Origin: Oceanibaculum pacificum | GTDB taxonomy: Bacteria > Pseudomonadota > Alphaproteobacteria > Oceanibaculales > Oceanibaculaceae | Reading direction: 5' to 3' | Length of the DNA stretch: 52,484 nt | NCBI RefSeq assembly: GCF_001618175.1 | Contig: NZ_LPXN01000057.1 | Coordinates: forward strand, 1 to 52,484 | Part shown: one piece after another, positions 24,839 through 33,460 of the stretch | How positions within the stretch are numbered: position 1 is the first letter of the stretch | Layout: each line of letters starts with the position of its first letter | Notes under the pieces: generated by a model | The model's database searches: none | Told to the model about the DNA's origin: nothing | The model's input: the letters and a program-made list of their open reading frames with translations, nothing else | Program-made: the position numbers and the translations under genes

Positions 24839-26560
24839 TTAATCCGCCGCTCGGGGTTGCGGCTGCTCCAGCGGCGGCATCCGGCGGCGCTGGAGCGCGG
24901 GCAGCCGGCGCGCCGCCAGCACGCCCGCCGAGAGCAGCAAGGTCGTTGCCGACCAGGCGACGGCTTGCAGATTGGCAAAATGCTCCAGCGCCACGATGGC
25001 GACGGCAGATAGGCCCAGCAGCACGGCCAGCACGCTTTCCTCATCGCCGGTTTCGCTCGACCGCCGGTCCAGGAAGGCCAGCAGCAGGAACCCCATCGCC
25101 GGCAGCAGGGCGGCCGAGGCCGGGAAGTCGCGATATCGCCCGTCGAACACCAGCCCCAGGCTCATCGCCAGCGCCAGCGCCAGCGCCAGCAGGCGCATCA
25201 GGCCCAGCGCATGGGCGCGGCCAGTCAGGTCGAACTCGCCGGCGACATGGGCACGAATGCGTTCCAGCGGGGCCGGGCCCTCGGTGCCCCGGCCGGCAAT
25301 CGCCTGCCCCAGGGCGATGCTGAGGGAAATGGCGGTGCAGACCAGCAGCAGCCAGATCGCCCCGCCGGCCGCCCATTCGAGGGTGCTGCGGCTGGATTCC
25401 ATAAGATAGCGGCCGAACAGGGTGAGCAAGGTGCCGCTGCCCAGCCCGCCGATCGCCAGGGCGACCCAGCCCAGCGCGCCGCCCATCTCCCGGCGGCGCA
25501 CCGCGGCCCAGGCCAGCGGCAGCAACCCCAGCGCCACCGAGGCCAGCAGATAGACGCGCCAGCCCGGCAGTTCCTGGACCGTGCCGATCAACGGGAATTT
25601 CGGCTTGCGCTTCACATCGTAGATGCCCCATTCGCCGCCCACCGTGCCCTCGTTATAGCGCTTCCAGGGCTGGTCGAACGCCTCGATCAGATTGTAGTCG
25701 ATGCCGGCCTGATCGGCGGCGGAGACGAAATAGCGGTGGAAGGCGGCCTGGTTCACCCGGCTCGGCACCGCGCCCTCGCGCTGGCGCCCGGCGCTGGGCC
25801 AGCCGGTCTCGCCGATCAGCAGCGGTATGCCGGGCATCTGCGTCTCGACATGGCGGTAGATGTCCATGATATGCGGGACGGCCTGCTCGATGCCGATGGG
25901 ATCGTCTTCCCAATAGGGCAGGATGTGGATGGTGGCGAAATTCACCTCCGCCGCGATCTGCTTGTGGCGCAGCCAGAATTCCCAGACATCGGCATAGGTG
26001 ACCGCGATCTCGGTGCGCGCCTTCACATAGCGGATCGCCTCGATCAGCCGATCGCGCGGCAGCTCGCCGCGCAGCATCACCTCATTGCCGACCACGATGG
26101 CCCGCACCGTGCCGGGGAAGGCGTTGGCCAGCTCGATGGCTCTGTCGAGCTGCAGCTTGTTCTTCGCCGGCTGCGCCCCGATCCAAGCGCCCAGCAGCAC
26201 GCGCAGGCCGAATTTCTGGGCGATCTCCGGCACCATGTCCAGGCCCTGGTCGACCGCGTAGGTGCGCACGCAGCGGGTATTCTGGCTGAGCGCCTCCATA
26301 TCCTCGGCGATCTGTTCCGGCGGAATCTCGATATCCTCCTGGAACGGCGACTGGCCCTCGCGGAACGGCGCGTAGGAGACGCAGGCGAACTTGCCGCCCG
26401 ACACGTCGGGCAGGCCGACCGGCCGCGACTGCGCATACCAGGAAAACAGCCCCGCCAGCGTGCCGGCGACCAGCACCAGCAGAACGAGCATACGGCGGAA
26501 AAGCGACGCCGGCGGTCGGGGCCGACCGCCGGCGAGGAAGTGCGACTCTATATCGGTCAT
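24839..26560 (-). CDS. GH17-like beta-glucan hydrolase/transglycosylase, membrane-anchored
   Basis: A 573-residue protein. One N-terminal membrane anchor (about 21-42) is followed by a GH17-like beta-1,3-glucan-active domain. The catalytic acid is Glu160 in VVGNEVML and the nucleophile Glu251 in LIGETGWPS. The C-terminal part (about 330-555) has around six hydrophobic segments. Its start overlaps the end of the larger glucan synthase by four bases (26557-26560). It is probably a trimming, branching or cyclising partner of that synthase at the periplasmic face. It convergently faces the DUF442 gene. Confidence 0.85.
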   Translation of the reverse strand: MTDIESHFLAGGRPRPPASLFRRMLVLLVLVAGTLAGLFSWYAQSRPVGLPDVSGGKFACVSYAPFREGQSPFQEDIEIPPEQIAEDMEALSQNTRCVRTYAVDQGLDMVPEIAQKFGLRVLLGAWIGAQPAKNKLQLDRAIELANAFPGTVRAIVVGNEVMLRGELPRDRLIEAIRYVKARTEIAVTYADVWEFWLRHKQIAAEVNFATIHILPYWEDDPIGIEQAVPHIMDIYRHVETQMPGIPLLIGETGWPSAGRQREGAVPSRVNQAAFHRYFVSAADQAGIDYNLIEAFDQPWKRYNEGTVGGEWGIYDVKRKPKFPLIGTVQELPGWRVYLLASVALGLLPLAWAAVRRREMGGALGWVALAIGGLGSGTLLTLFGRYLMESSRSTLEWAAGGAIWLLLVCTAISLSIALGQAIAGRGTEGPAPLERIRAHVAGEFDLTGRAHALGLMRLLALALALAMSLGLVFDGRYRDFPASAALLPAMGFLLLAFLDRRSSETGDEESVLAVLLGLSAVAIVALEHFANLQAVAWSATTLLLSAGVLAARRLPALQRRRMPPLEQPQPRAAD

Positions 26561-29169
26561 TTGGCCTGTTGATCAGCGGTCCGGGCCGGGGTGCTGCTGG
26601 GCAGCATCCGCAGCATCGCCCGATAGGGGGCCACATTGATGAAGGACATGACCAGCGCCGCCCAATAGGGCAGCGACAGCACGCACAGCATCGCGAGCCA
26701 CAAGGTTTCTTCCAATTGGCTGAAATGGTTGGTCAGAATCATCGTCGCCACCGCAATCATCAGGCCGGCGAGGATCGCCGCTTCTTCCCGTACCTGGCCC
26801 ACCACCTGCACCCAGGCCGGACGATTCTCCAGCTTGGGCGTGCGCAGGAACGGACGGCCAGAGGTAAAGATACCGATCAGGATGGCTTTGGCAACCATGT
26901 GACCCAGTGCCAGGCCGCCCAGGGCGGCGCCCAGATTCTCGGCGAAGGAGCAGGGCACGCGAATCCAGTACAGCCACAGCGACCGCAAGACCTTGAAAAC
27001 GAACACCGACAGCGCCGGCACCACGAAGGCCGCGCTGGGGAATTCCAGCACTTTCGGGAAGGCGATCAGCATCGCCGTCCAGAAGATCGCCGCTACGGTG
27101 AAGACCAGGCCCAGCGCGTCGGCGAACCAGGGCAGCCAGCCGCTGATGAAATGATAGCGCTGCGCGTTGGTCAGCTTGGTCTCGCCGGGGATGACCAGGC
27201 TGCGCCAGTGATGCTTGATGATCTGCACCGCGCCATAGGCCCAGCGGAAGCGCTGCTTCTTGTAGGCATCCAGCGAATCCGGCATGACGCCGCGGCCATA
27301 GGAGCGATGGTCGTAGACCGACTGCCAGCCGGCCTGGAACAGGCGCAGGCCAAGCTCGGCATCCTCGGTGATGTTCCATTCCGCCCAGCCGCCGGCCTCA
27401 TCCAGGGCGGCGCGCCGGACCATCGTCATCGTGCCATGCTGGATGATGGCGTTGTCGTCGTTGCGCTGGACCATGCCGATCTTGAAGAAGCCGGCATATT
27501 CCCAGTAGCACGCCTTCTTGAACGCGTTCTCGTGCTGGTCGCTATAATCCTGCGGCGCCTGGACGAGGCCGACTTCCGGATTCTGGAAGTGCGGCACCAG
27601 GGCGCGCAGCCAGTTCGGCTCCACCACATAGTCGCTGTCGATCACGGCGACCACTTCGGCGTCCGGCGCGGTCTGCTTCAAGGCGAAGTTCAGCGCGCCG
27701 GCCTTGAAGCCCGGCCAGGGATTCAGATGGAAGAAGCGGAAGCGCTCGCCCAGCGTCTGGCAATGGATTTCCACCGGCCGCCAGACCGCCTCGTCCTTGG
27801 TGTTGTTGTCGATCACCAGGACTTCGAAATTCGGATAATCCAGCTTCGCCAGCGCATCCAGCGTCGCCTTCAGCATCTCCGGCGGCTCGTTGTAGCACGG
27901 CACATGGATGGAGACCTTGGGCAGCTCGGCGTCGGACGCGATGGCCGGCGTTTCCAGCTCGCGCCGCTTGCTCTTGCGCCACAGCACGTCGATCAGCTCG
28001 ACCATGTCGCCGGCGACGGCGGTGAACAGCAGCATCTGCAGGCCCATCAGAACCGCCCAGGCGGCGATCTCGCCGGCGCCCAGATAGCGGATGGCGGGCA
28101 GCAGCATGGAGACGGTCAAGGCCGTGCCAGCGGCCTGGAACACGACGGCGAAGGCGATCCGGCCGGGCAGGCGAAGCTGCGTGCGGGCGCGCAGGTATAT
28201 GACCGCCGGAATCAGCCCCAGAATGGCGGCGATGCTGGCCCAGAGCGGCCAGTTCGGCAGCTCGGAGATCGGCTCGTTCCAGGGGAATTTGGGCTGCCGG
28301 TCGGCGCTGAACAGACCCCAATAGGCGCCGGCGATGCCTTCCTCGCCAACTTTCCAGGGCTGGTCGAACGCCTCGATGATGTAATAGTCGAACCGGTGGG
28401 CACGGGCGACATTCACCCATTCGCGAATGAAACGCGCCTGGTTGACCAGCGAAGCCTCCGCCGCCCCCGTCTTGCGGCCTTGGCTGGGCCAGCCCACCTC
28501 GGTGATGACGATCGGCTTGTTCGGGTAGAGCTGGCGCAGTTCGGCATAGCGGCGCAGCGAATCGGCCACGCCATCCTCGACCGGCACGCCTTCCCAGTAG
28601 GGCAGCAGCTGCACGGCGATGAAGTCGACCGCCTCGACCAGCTCGGGATGCTTGTGCCAGACGTGCCACGGCTCGGCGGTGGACACCCGCACCGAGGCGG
28701 CAAGCTGCACCTGGCGGATATAGTCGATCAGTTCCGGCACCTCGATCTCGGCGCGCAGCAGGGCCTCGTTGCCAACGATCACGCGCGAGACATTGCGGTT
28801 TTGCCGCGCGATCTCAATAACTTCCCCGACTTCCTTCTTGTTGCGCGCATCGTCGCTGCCGATCCAGGCGCCGGGCATGATGCGCAGGCCGGCCTCGCGC
28901 GCGAGCGCTGCGATCTGGCCGTGATTATGCCCGGTCGTATAGGTGCGGATGCCGCCGGCTTCCTTGGCGATGATGGCCAAGTCGCGGCGAATCTGCTCCG
29001 TCGTCGGCGGGTTGGTCAGCGGGCTCTGGTCGCGCTGATAGGGGCTGTAGGACAGGCCGGGCAGCAGCCCGCCGGCGGTCACCGCCTCCTGCGGCCGGTA
29101 GATGTAGCCCCAGACGGCGATATTCGCCAAAACCACGGCGGCGAGGATCAGAAGGTTAGACAGGCGCAT
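26557..29169 (-). CDS. GH17-GT2 beta-glucan synthase (NdvB/NdvC-like)
   Basis: An 870-residue membrane protein. After one N-terminal helix, a GH17-like domain carries Glu135 (IVGNEALL) and Glu224 (ITEVGWPS). A few transmembrane helices lead to a processive family-2 glycosyltransferase from about residue 432 (PKVSIHVPCYNEP) with AVIDSDY, NITEDAELG and KKQRFRWAYG, the D, DxD, TED and QxxRW motifs. Several helices finish the protein. The same domain order occurs in Bradyrhizobium NdvB/NdvC and Pseudomonas NdvB, which make beta-1,3/1,6-linked periplasmic or cyclic glucans. Its stop overlaps the second GH17-like gene. The product linkage here is inferred. Confidence 0.88.
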   Translation of the reverse strand: MRLSNLLILAAVVLANIAVWGYIYRPQEAVTAGGLLPGLSYSPYQRDQSPLTNPPTTEQIRRDLAIIAKEAGGIRTYTTGHNHGQIAALAREAGLRIMPGAWIGSDDARNKKEVGEVIEIARQNRNVSRVIVGNEALLRAEIEVPELIDYIRQVQLAASVRVSTAEPWHVWHKHPELVEAVDFIAVQLLPYWEGVPVEDGVADSLRRYAELRQLYPNKPIVITEVGWPSQGRKTGAAEASLVNQARFIREWVNVARAHRFDYYIIEAFDQPWKVGEEGIAGAYWGLFSADRQPKFPWNEPISELPNWPLWASIAAILGLIPAVIYLRARTQLRLPGRIAFAVVFQAAGTALTVSMLLPAIRYLGAGEIAAWAVLMGLQMLLFTAVAGDMVELIDVLWRKSKRRELETPAIASDAELPKVSIHVPCYNEPPEMLKATLDALAKLDYPNFEVLVIDNNTKDEAVWRPVEIHCQTLGERFRFFHLNPWPGFKAGALNFALKQTAPDAEVVAVIDSDYVVEPNWLRALVPHFQNPEVGLVQAPQDYSDQHENAFKKACYWEYAGFFKIGMVQRNDDNAIIQHGTMTMVRRAALDEAGGWAEWNITEDAELGLRLFQAGWQSVYDHRSYGRGVMPDSLDAYKKQRFRWAYGAVQIIKHHWRSLVIPGETKLTNAQRYHFISGWLPWFADALGLVFTVAAIFWTAMLIAFPKVLEFPSAAFVVPALSVFVFKVLRSLWLYWIRVPCSFAENLGAALGGLALGHMVAKAILIGIFTSGRPFLRTPKLENRPAWVQVVGQVREEAAILAGLMIAVATMILTNHFSQLEETLWLAMLCVLSLPYWAALVMSFINVAPYRAMLRMLPSSTPARTADQQAK

Positions 29170-29597
29170 TTTTTCCGGCTTCTTCAGTTTAACAAGAGGC
29201 GCATGCTCGCACGAGAATACGCAAAAATGGGGCGACCGCAGGGCATGCGGTCATCCCACCTCGTTATCCGTGCCATCGTCCGGCTTTCTGCCGACCGATG
29301 CTGCAACTCTCGAAAGAGGCCCGCTGTTCCCACCCCGGCTAAGCCTCATCCTGCCGTTGGGTGGTAGCGGCTTCTTAAGCCCGCCGCCGTGCGCAAATAT
29401 AGAGGCCCGCAACGACTTGGGCAAGACGATGCCGCGCCTGATCAGCGCCGAATTGCGATTGTTCGTGTACGGGTAAAGCGGGCGCGGCTTATTTCGATTA
29501 TTTGACACGCCAGAAGCAAGCGCCGAGGCTCAATACATAAGCTGATATTGAAATCCCGAACGCCGCTTAAGCCGATCTCATGAGAAAAGCGAGCGGA
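29170..29597. other. 428-base non-coding gap upstream of the glucan-synthase operon
   Basis: The gap lies between the PAS_5-like gene and the glucan synthase, both on the minus strand. It holds a hairpin at 29221-29252. Two short open frames (about 29270-29476 plus and 29251-29508 minus) lack ribosome binding sites and family resemblance. The glucan operon's promoter must be here, but no -35/-10 pair stands out. Confidence 0.5.
29221..29252 (-). terminator. Terminator-like hairpin in the glucan-synthase leader
   Basis: GACCGCA (29234-29240) and TGCGGTC (29246-29252) form a 7-pair stem. On the minus strand it is followed by GCCCCA and then five T's (29228-29224). It may end transcripts from the AT-rich genes upstream, or act as an attenuator 50-80 bases before the glucan-synthase start. 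Confidence 0.5.
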
Positions 29598-30464
29598 CTA
29601 TTCGACCAGCCAATTATCCACCCGCACGCCCACCAGCAACCGGTCCGGTCGCATCCCGTCGGTCGAGAAGGGCAGGATCAGCCGCGTGTAATGCCGCCGC
29701 GAATCATCGATCGTGGCGACGATGCGATGATAGGCCGGCATGCCGGTCATCCGCGCGGTGTTGTAGTCGGTTCCTATGGCTTGCCGATAGATCGAGATCG
29801 GCAAGTCTCCCACGGATAAGCCCGAAAGATTTTGCCCATTATGTAGAGTTACCCGGCTGCCATAGACCTGAACGCTAAAATGCGATGGATCGGCGTGCGA
29901 TACGTCGATGACATGGACGTATCCCAACATTCCAATATCAGCAAAAACGATTGGATTAATATCAGAAAGAAGTGGAAGGGCATTTTTCTTTTTTAATTTT
30001 GTTTCTTTCCACATGCTAAGAAGAAACTCCATGCCGTAACTATCAGAATAATTTACGTCATCGAGTGCCATTGGCATTCGGTATATAAAGTTTCCTCTCT
30101 CATCCTCGCTGATGGCCGGAATGGCGCGTCGCCCTACCGATATGTTCGTTGAGAAGTTTTCCTTTTCTTGAGAATTATTAGATTCTTTTTTCTGTAGATG
30201 GCGGCGGTATTTAGCTAAATCAACAACTGTTCCATCTTCTGATAAAGCCTGCTGGCGTCGTGCGTGCTCAAGATTGAAACGAATGAGACGTCTCTGAAAG
30301 TAGTGAGCGTGCCATGCAGGAATAGCTTGGCATGCTTCCCGCAACTCGGTGATGGTTGCGGATGCCCGATCAAATTCGTTCTGCGCCAAAAGCAGATTGG
30401 CCAAGTTAAGCAGGTCGTGGCATCGTTGCAGATCACGATCAATATAGAGTTGCGATGTAGACAC
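29598..30464 (-). CDS. PAS_5-like protein in an AT-rich island
   Basis: A 288-residue protein. The C-terminal third resembles the PAS_5 family of small sensory domains (HFSVQVYGSRVTLHNGQNLS, RHYTRLILPFSTDGM). The N-terminal part is helical with LLNLANLLLAQNEFDRASAT, like a helical repeat, followed by a charged low-complexity linker (QKKESNNSQEKEN). The GTG at 30464 is chosen because AGGAGG (30474-30469) stands just upstream; longer frames extend through a hairpin. Its DNA is much poorer in G+C than its neighbours: 39 of the 120 bases at 29941-30060 are G or C. No enzyme motif is visible. It may be a sensor or adaptor. Confidence 0.7.
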   Translation of the reverse strand: MSTSQLYIDRDLQRCHDLLNLANLLLAQNEFDRASATITELREACQAIPAWHAHYFQRRLIRFNLEHARRQQALSEDGTVVDLAKYRRHLQKKESNNSQEKENFSTNISVGRRAIPAISEDERGNFIYRMPMALDDVNYSDSYGMEFLLSMWKETKLKKKNALPLLSDINPIVFADIGMLGYVHVIDVSHADPSHFSVQVYGSRVTLHNGQNLSGLSVGDLPISIYRQAIGTDYNTARMTGMPAYHRIVATIDDSRRHYTRLILPFSTDGMRPDRLLVGVRVDNWLVE

Positions 30465-30594
30465 GTGGCCTCCTAAGGCAAACGGACGCATATGGTGGCA
30501 CGCAATCGTAAATATTACATTACGCCTCAAAAGCGAGCCATCAAGCCCCAATTGCATACGATAAGGCACAACCGAGCCATGCAAGAAGAGCCTC

Positions 30595-30620
30595 CATGGC
30601 AGGCTAGTGGGCCTGCCATG
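30595..30620 (-). terminator. Hairpin between the two AT-rich genes
   Basis: CATGGCAGGC (30595-30604) and GCCTGCCATG (30611-30620) form a perfect 10-pair stem with a 6-base loop, starting 17 bases past the GNAT-like gene's stop on the minus strand. The sequence beyond it is only weakly T-rich (CTCTTCTTGC). It is either a weak terminator or an mRNA-protecting stem. Confidence 0.5.
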
Positions 30621-30636
30621 TGGCATCTCTTCCCAG

Positions 30637-31350
30637 TTAAGCTGCGGAAGCGGCAGCAACCAGCGGCTCCAAAGCCGTTTCTTCCATTTGCATCAGCATT
30701 TCGGGTCGGGTGATCCAACCCATATAAATATCCTCGTGCTTACCAGTGACCGGGAAGAACCCTTGGACACACAAATCCATGTGCGGATAGCCGTAGGCTT
30801 TAAGCGGCAAGCCACGATCTGCAATGGCTTTCAAAGCGATACCGCAATGCCAATCCACATCAAAATGACGCATGGATAATGCGCGTGTCAGACGAGGAAG
30901 GAATCCAGCAAGGCCATTGCCCCGCCAACTAGGATGCACCCATAGCCCGCCATGATGTCCAACTCGGCCACTGATATGAGGAACGTGATCACCGATCACG
31001 ACATTTAGGGGTTCCCGAATCAGCACAGGCTTTAGATCATACCATAGCCGGAGGGAGCGCTTCAGATTCAGATAATCTTCCGTGATAAACAGACGGTTGG
31101 CGATGCAAGCAATTGTCTCGCTTCCGTATGTCACTCTCAGCCAAAAGCTATTTCCGGGATGAAGGTGGCTTTGGGAGGGGTCGAAAGTTGGGTTTACCGC
31201 TGACATTTGGGGGGCTGACCGCATCACTGTGGCCCAACCCGACATGTCTGTTTCTACGGTTAGAGCCAGACCAAGACGGTCTAGCTCTTCAAGATAAACT
31301 GAAATAACGCGTTGTATATTCTGGTAGTCAGAGGCAGTAAGTCCGCGCAT
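30637..31350 (-). CDS. GNAT-fold-like protein of unknown function
   Basis: A 237-residue protein. The segment GLWVHPSWRGNGLAGFLPRL matches GNAT motif A (V-x-P-x-x-R-G-x-G-x-A), so an acyl- or acetyltransferase fold is likely. The rest (GFFPVTGKHEDIYMGWITRP) matches no family I can name. The ATG at 31350 follows AGGAGA, but that site lies inside a long inverted repeat (31353-31405). It is the first gene of the AT-rich pair, 172 bases ahead of the PAS_5-like gene. Its length would also suit an acyl-homoserine-lactone-synthase-like fold, but the conserved residues of that family are not evident. Confidence 0.7.
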   Translation of the reverse strand: MRGLTASDYQNIQRVISVYLEELDRLGLALTVETDMSGWATVMRSAPQMSAVNPTFDPSQSHLHPGNSFWLRVTYGSETIACIANRLFITEDYLNLKRSLRLWYDLKPVLIREPLNVVIGDHVPHISGRVGHHGGLWVHPSWRGNGLAGFLPRLTRALSMRHFDVDWHCGIALKAIADRGLPLKAYGYPHMDLCVQGFFPVTGKHEDIYMGWITRPEMLMQMEETALEPLVAAASAA

Positions 31351-31352
31351 TT

Positions 31353-31405
31353 TCGTTCTCCTATCGACTGAACCGCAGGAATTGCGGCTCAGTCGATTAG
31401 AACGA
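31353..31405 (-). promoter_or_regulatory. Long inverted repeat masking a ribosome binding site
   Basis: The outer arms TCGTTCT (31353-31359) and AGAACGA (31399-31405), the middle arms ATCGACTGA (31363-31371) and TCAGTCGAT (31389-31397), and the inner arms CCGCA (31373-31377) and TGCGG (31383-31387) can stack into one hairpin. On the minus strand the 31388/31372 position is a G-U pair, giving 22 pairs and one small internal loop. The AGGAGA of the downstream gene (31362-31357) sits in the internal loop and outer stem, so the fold would hide it from ribosomes. Confidence 0.6.
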
Positions 31406-31453
31406 TTTTTCGGCGGTAATTCGAAGCGTGAAAGTGTTAACGCGGCCCAGTTG

Positions 31454-31657
31454 TTAGCCGGTAGCGGTGGCAATTAGCAGGCAAGCGCCCGTTACGGTTG
31501 CGGTGAAGTGGAGTAACAGAAGAATTTCCCGCCAATCCTCGCCGCGCGCCCATCGCGGCGGTGGGGTCGCGGCGAAGGCGCGGCGCAGGGCGGGCATGGT
31601 CGCCAGCCCGCCGCCGATAAGAAGAAGCCCGGCCATCAGCAGCAGGACGCTGGTCAT
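31454..31657 (-). CDS. Small two-helix membrane protein downstream of tatA
   Basis: A 67-residue protein with two hydrophobic segments (about 3-20 and 46-65) joined by a basic loop ([20 protein letters not shown]). AAAGGCGG precedes the ATG, which overlaps the tatA stop by four bases (ATGA). I do not recognise the family. The overlap makes it a real member of the secF-tatA transcription unit. Confidence 0.7.
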   Translation of the reverse strand: MTSVLLLMAGLLLIGGGLATMPALRRAFAATPPPRWARGEDWREILLLLHFTATVTGACLLIATATG

Positions 31658-31869
31658 GATTGCCGCCTTTCAGGCTGAGGGTCGGGCTTCGGGGCCTCGG
31701 CGAGCGGGGCCGGTTTCTCCGGCTGGGTATCGTCCTCGGCCATGCCTTTCTTGAAATTCTTCACCCCTTGCGCGACGTCGCCCATCACCTTGGGCAGCTT
31801 GCCGGCGCCGAAAACGATCAGGATCACCACCAGGACGATGATCCAATGCCATGCGCTGAAACTTCCCAT
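31654..31869 (-). CDS. tatA: Sec-independent translocase protein TatA
   Basis: A 71-residue TatA/E protein. One N-terminal membrane helix (about 4-20, [20 protein letters not shown]) is followed by the Phe-Gly hinge and an amphipathic helix ([20 protein letters not shown]), then an acidic, proline-rich tail. TatA forms the pore for folded twin-arginine proteins. The start is 2 bases after the secF stop, with AGGGAGA upstream. tatB and tatC are not in the window, unlike the usual tatABC order. Confidence 0.9.
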   Translation of the reverse strand: MGSFSAWHWIIVLVVILIVFGAGKLPKVMGDVAQGVKNFKKGMAEDDTQPEKPAPLAEAPKPDPQPERRQS

Positions 31870-31871
31870 CT

Positions 31872-32828
31872 CTATCTCCCTTCGTTTTCCAAAGTGGCGG
31901 CGGCTTGCTTTTCCCCGGTCTTGTCCGGTTCCTGGCTGCGCCCGACCGGCGGCATGTAGAGCAGCAGCGAGGCGGCGACGAACACCGAGGAAAAAGTGCC
32001 GATCAGAATTCCCCACACCAGCGAGACGGTGAAATTCAGCAAGGTGCTGGTGTTGAAGAACAACAGCGGCAGGATCGCCACCAGCGTGGTGGCGGAGGTG
32101 AGGATCGTGCGCGACAGGGTCTGGTTGACGGCCAGATTGATGATCTCGCCCAGGGCCGCCCGCTTGTGCGTGCGCAGCAATTCGCGGATGCGGTCGAACA
32201 CCACCACCGTGTCGTTGATGGAATAGCCGGCCAGCGTCAGCAGGGCGGCGATGGCGGTCAGGTTGAATTCCAGCTGGGTGACGGACAGCAGGCCGACCGT
32301 CACGATCACGTCGTGCGCGGTGGCGGCCAGGGCGGACACGCCGAACTGCCATTCGAAGCGGAACCAGACATAGACGCCGATGGCGAGGATCGCCAGCACC
32401 GTCGCCATCGCGCCGTCGCGCAGCAATTCGCCGCTGACGCGCGGGCCGACCACCTCGGTGCGGCGGAATTCGTACTGATCGCCCAGCGCCTGGCGCAGGC
32501 GCGGAACGATCTGGCTGGCTTCCTGGCTGCGCAGCGCGCCGGCCTCGACGCGGATCAGCGCTTCGCGGGGATTGCCGAATTGCTGCACCTCCACCTCGCC
32601 GAGGTCGGCGTTGCTGAGGTGGTTGCGCAGATCGGCCACCTGGATCGGCTGCTGTGCTTGCAGCTCGACCAGGATGCCGCCCTTGAAATCGATGCCGAAA
32701 TTCAAGCCATTGACGGCCAGCGAAAGGGCGGTGGCCGTCAGCAGCAGCAGGGTGAAGCCGAAGGCCGCGAAGCGCAGCCGGACGAAATCGAATTTGGTGG
32801 TCTCCGGAAACAATCGGAGCGGTCGCAT
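31872..32828 (-). CDS. secF: Protein translocase subunit SecF
   Basis: A 318-residue SecF. The first helix is followed by [16 protein letters not shown], the periplasmic P1-like segment, and the five C-terminal helices with [15 protein letters not shown] and [18 protein letters not shown]. SecF works with SecD to use the proton gradient late in Sec export. Here there is no secD or yajC beside it; the next gene upstream is a doubtful secreted protein. GGAGG precedes the ATG. It reads into tatA within two bases. Confidence 0.92.
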   Translation of the reverse strand: MRPLRLFPETTKFDFVRLRFAAFGFTLLLLTATALSLAVNGLNFGIDFKGGILVELQAQQPIQVADLRNHLSNADLGEVEVQQFGNPREALIRVEAGALRSQEASQIVPRLRQALGDQYEFRRTEVVGPRVSGELLRDGAMATVLAILAIGVYVWFRFEWQFGVSALAATAHDVIVTVGLLSVTQLEFNLTAIAALLTLAGYSINDTVVVFDRIRELLRTHKRAALGEIINLAVNQTLSRTILTSATTLVAILPLLFFNTSTLLNFTVSLVWGILIGTFSSVFVAASLLLYMPPVGRSQEPDKTGEKQAAATLENEGR

Positions 32829-32902
32829 GGGATCAAGCCTCCAGATCGGGAGGACCGGCCGCGTCTCGCGCGTCGGTCGTCAAACCTTGGATGAACGGAA
32901 GA

Positions 32903-32923
32903 ATCGGGCGCGATAGGCCCGAT
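32903..32923 (-). terminator. Hairpin after the doubtful secreted-protein gene
   Basis: ATCGGGC (32903-32909) and GCCCGAT (32917-32923) form a 7-pair stem touching the stop codon of the reading frame at 32923-33375. On the minus strand the next bases are TCTTCCGTTC, a weak T-rich run. A partial terminator before secF is possible. Confidence 0.4.
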
Positions 32924-33375
32924 CAGGCGGCGCTGGCGGGCGGCCCGGTCTTCCGGAGGCTGGAGAGGAGGCAGGGGCGCAGGCTGGGCGCGGCGGTCGG
33001 CGCGGCCTGCGCGGCAGGGCCGGAATCCGCGGCCATCTGCCAGGATGTCGGCAGGCCGGCATCGGTCGGGTGTGGCAGGATGAGGGTATCGGCCACATTC
33101 TGGCGCGATGGCTGGCGGATCGTCTCCGCCGCCTTGCGCAGATGCCGGTCCGGTCCGCTATCGGGCAGGATGTGGTGGTCGGGGGCCATGGCCGGCCCGG
33201 ACAGGCTGGCTTCCCCCTGAACCGGATGGCCCTGAACCGGCTGCCCCTGGCCGTGCAGCGCCAGGGCAGGGGGCTGCGGCAGGCCGATAAGCAAGGCCGC
33301 CAGCAACAGCAGGCTGACAAGGCAGCGCTGCCAGTGCCGTGGGCTCGGGCTTTCTAGGGCGGAAAGGGCGGACAC
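32923..33375 (-). CDS. Doubtful secreted or membrane-anchored protein
   Basis: A 150-residue reading frame from a GTG at 33375 (GAGGA upstream) to 32923. It begins with a possible signal peptide (RHWQRCLVSLLLLAALLIGL, then PPALA) and continues with a histidine- and proline-rich, low-complexity sequence (GQPVQGHPVQG, APDHHILPD). It is not a shadow of another gene and would fill the gap between thiE and secF. I do not recognise it, and its composition could also arise by chance in GC-rich DNA. If it is not real, 32829-33460 is a 630-base gap. Confidence 0.35.
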   Translation of the reverse strand: MSALSALESPSPRHWQRCLVSLLLLAALLIGLPQPPALALHGQGQPVQGHPVQGEASLSGPAMAPDHHILPDSGPDRHLRKAAETIRQPSRQNVADTLILPHPTDAGLPTSWQMAADSGPAAQAAPTAAPSLRPCLLSSLRKTGPPASAA

Positions 33376-33460
33376 CCTGGCATCATCCTCACAGACGGCA
33401 GCGGGCGACGGTGTCGTCCTGTGCCGAGACCCACAAGATGGGCAAAGCGGGGCGGTGGCG

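Noticed and set aside
26569-29367. A plus-strand open frame of more than 900 codons opposite the glucan-synthase gene
   Set aside because: It is antisense to a gene with clear GH17 and GT2 motifs, is rich in Gln, Arg, His and Gly as GC-driven shadow frames are, and has no family resemblance.
29251-29508. Short frames on both strands in the gap before the glucan synthase
   Set aside because: No ribosome binding site, no recognisable sequence, and a hairpin with a T tract inside the gap.
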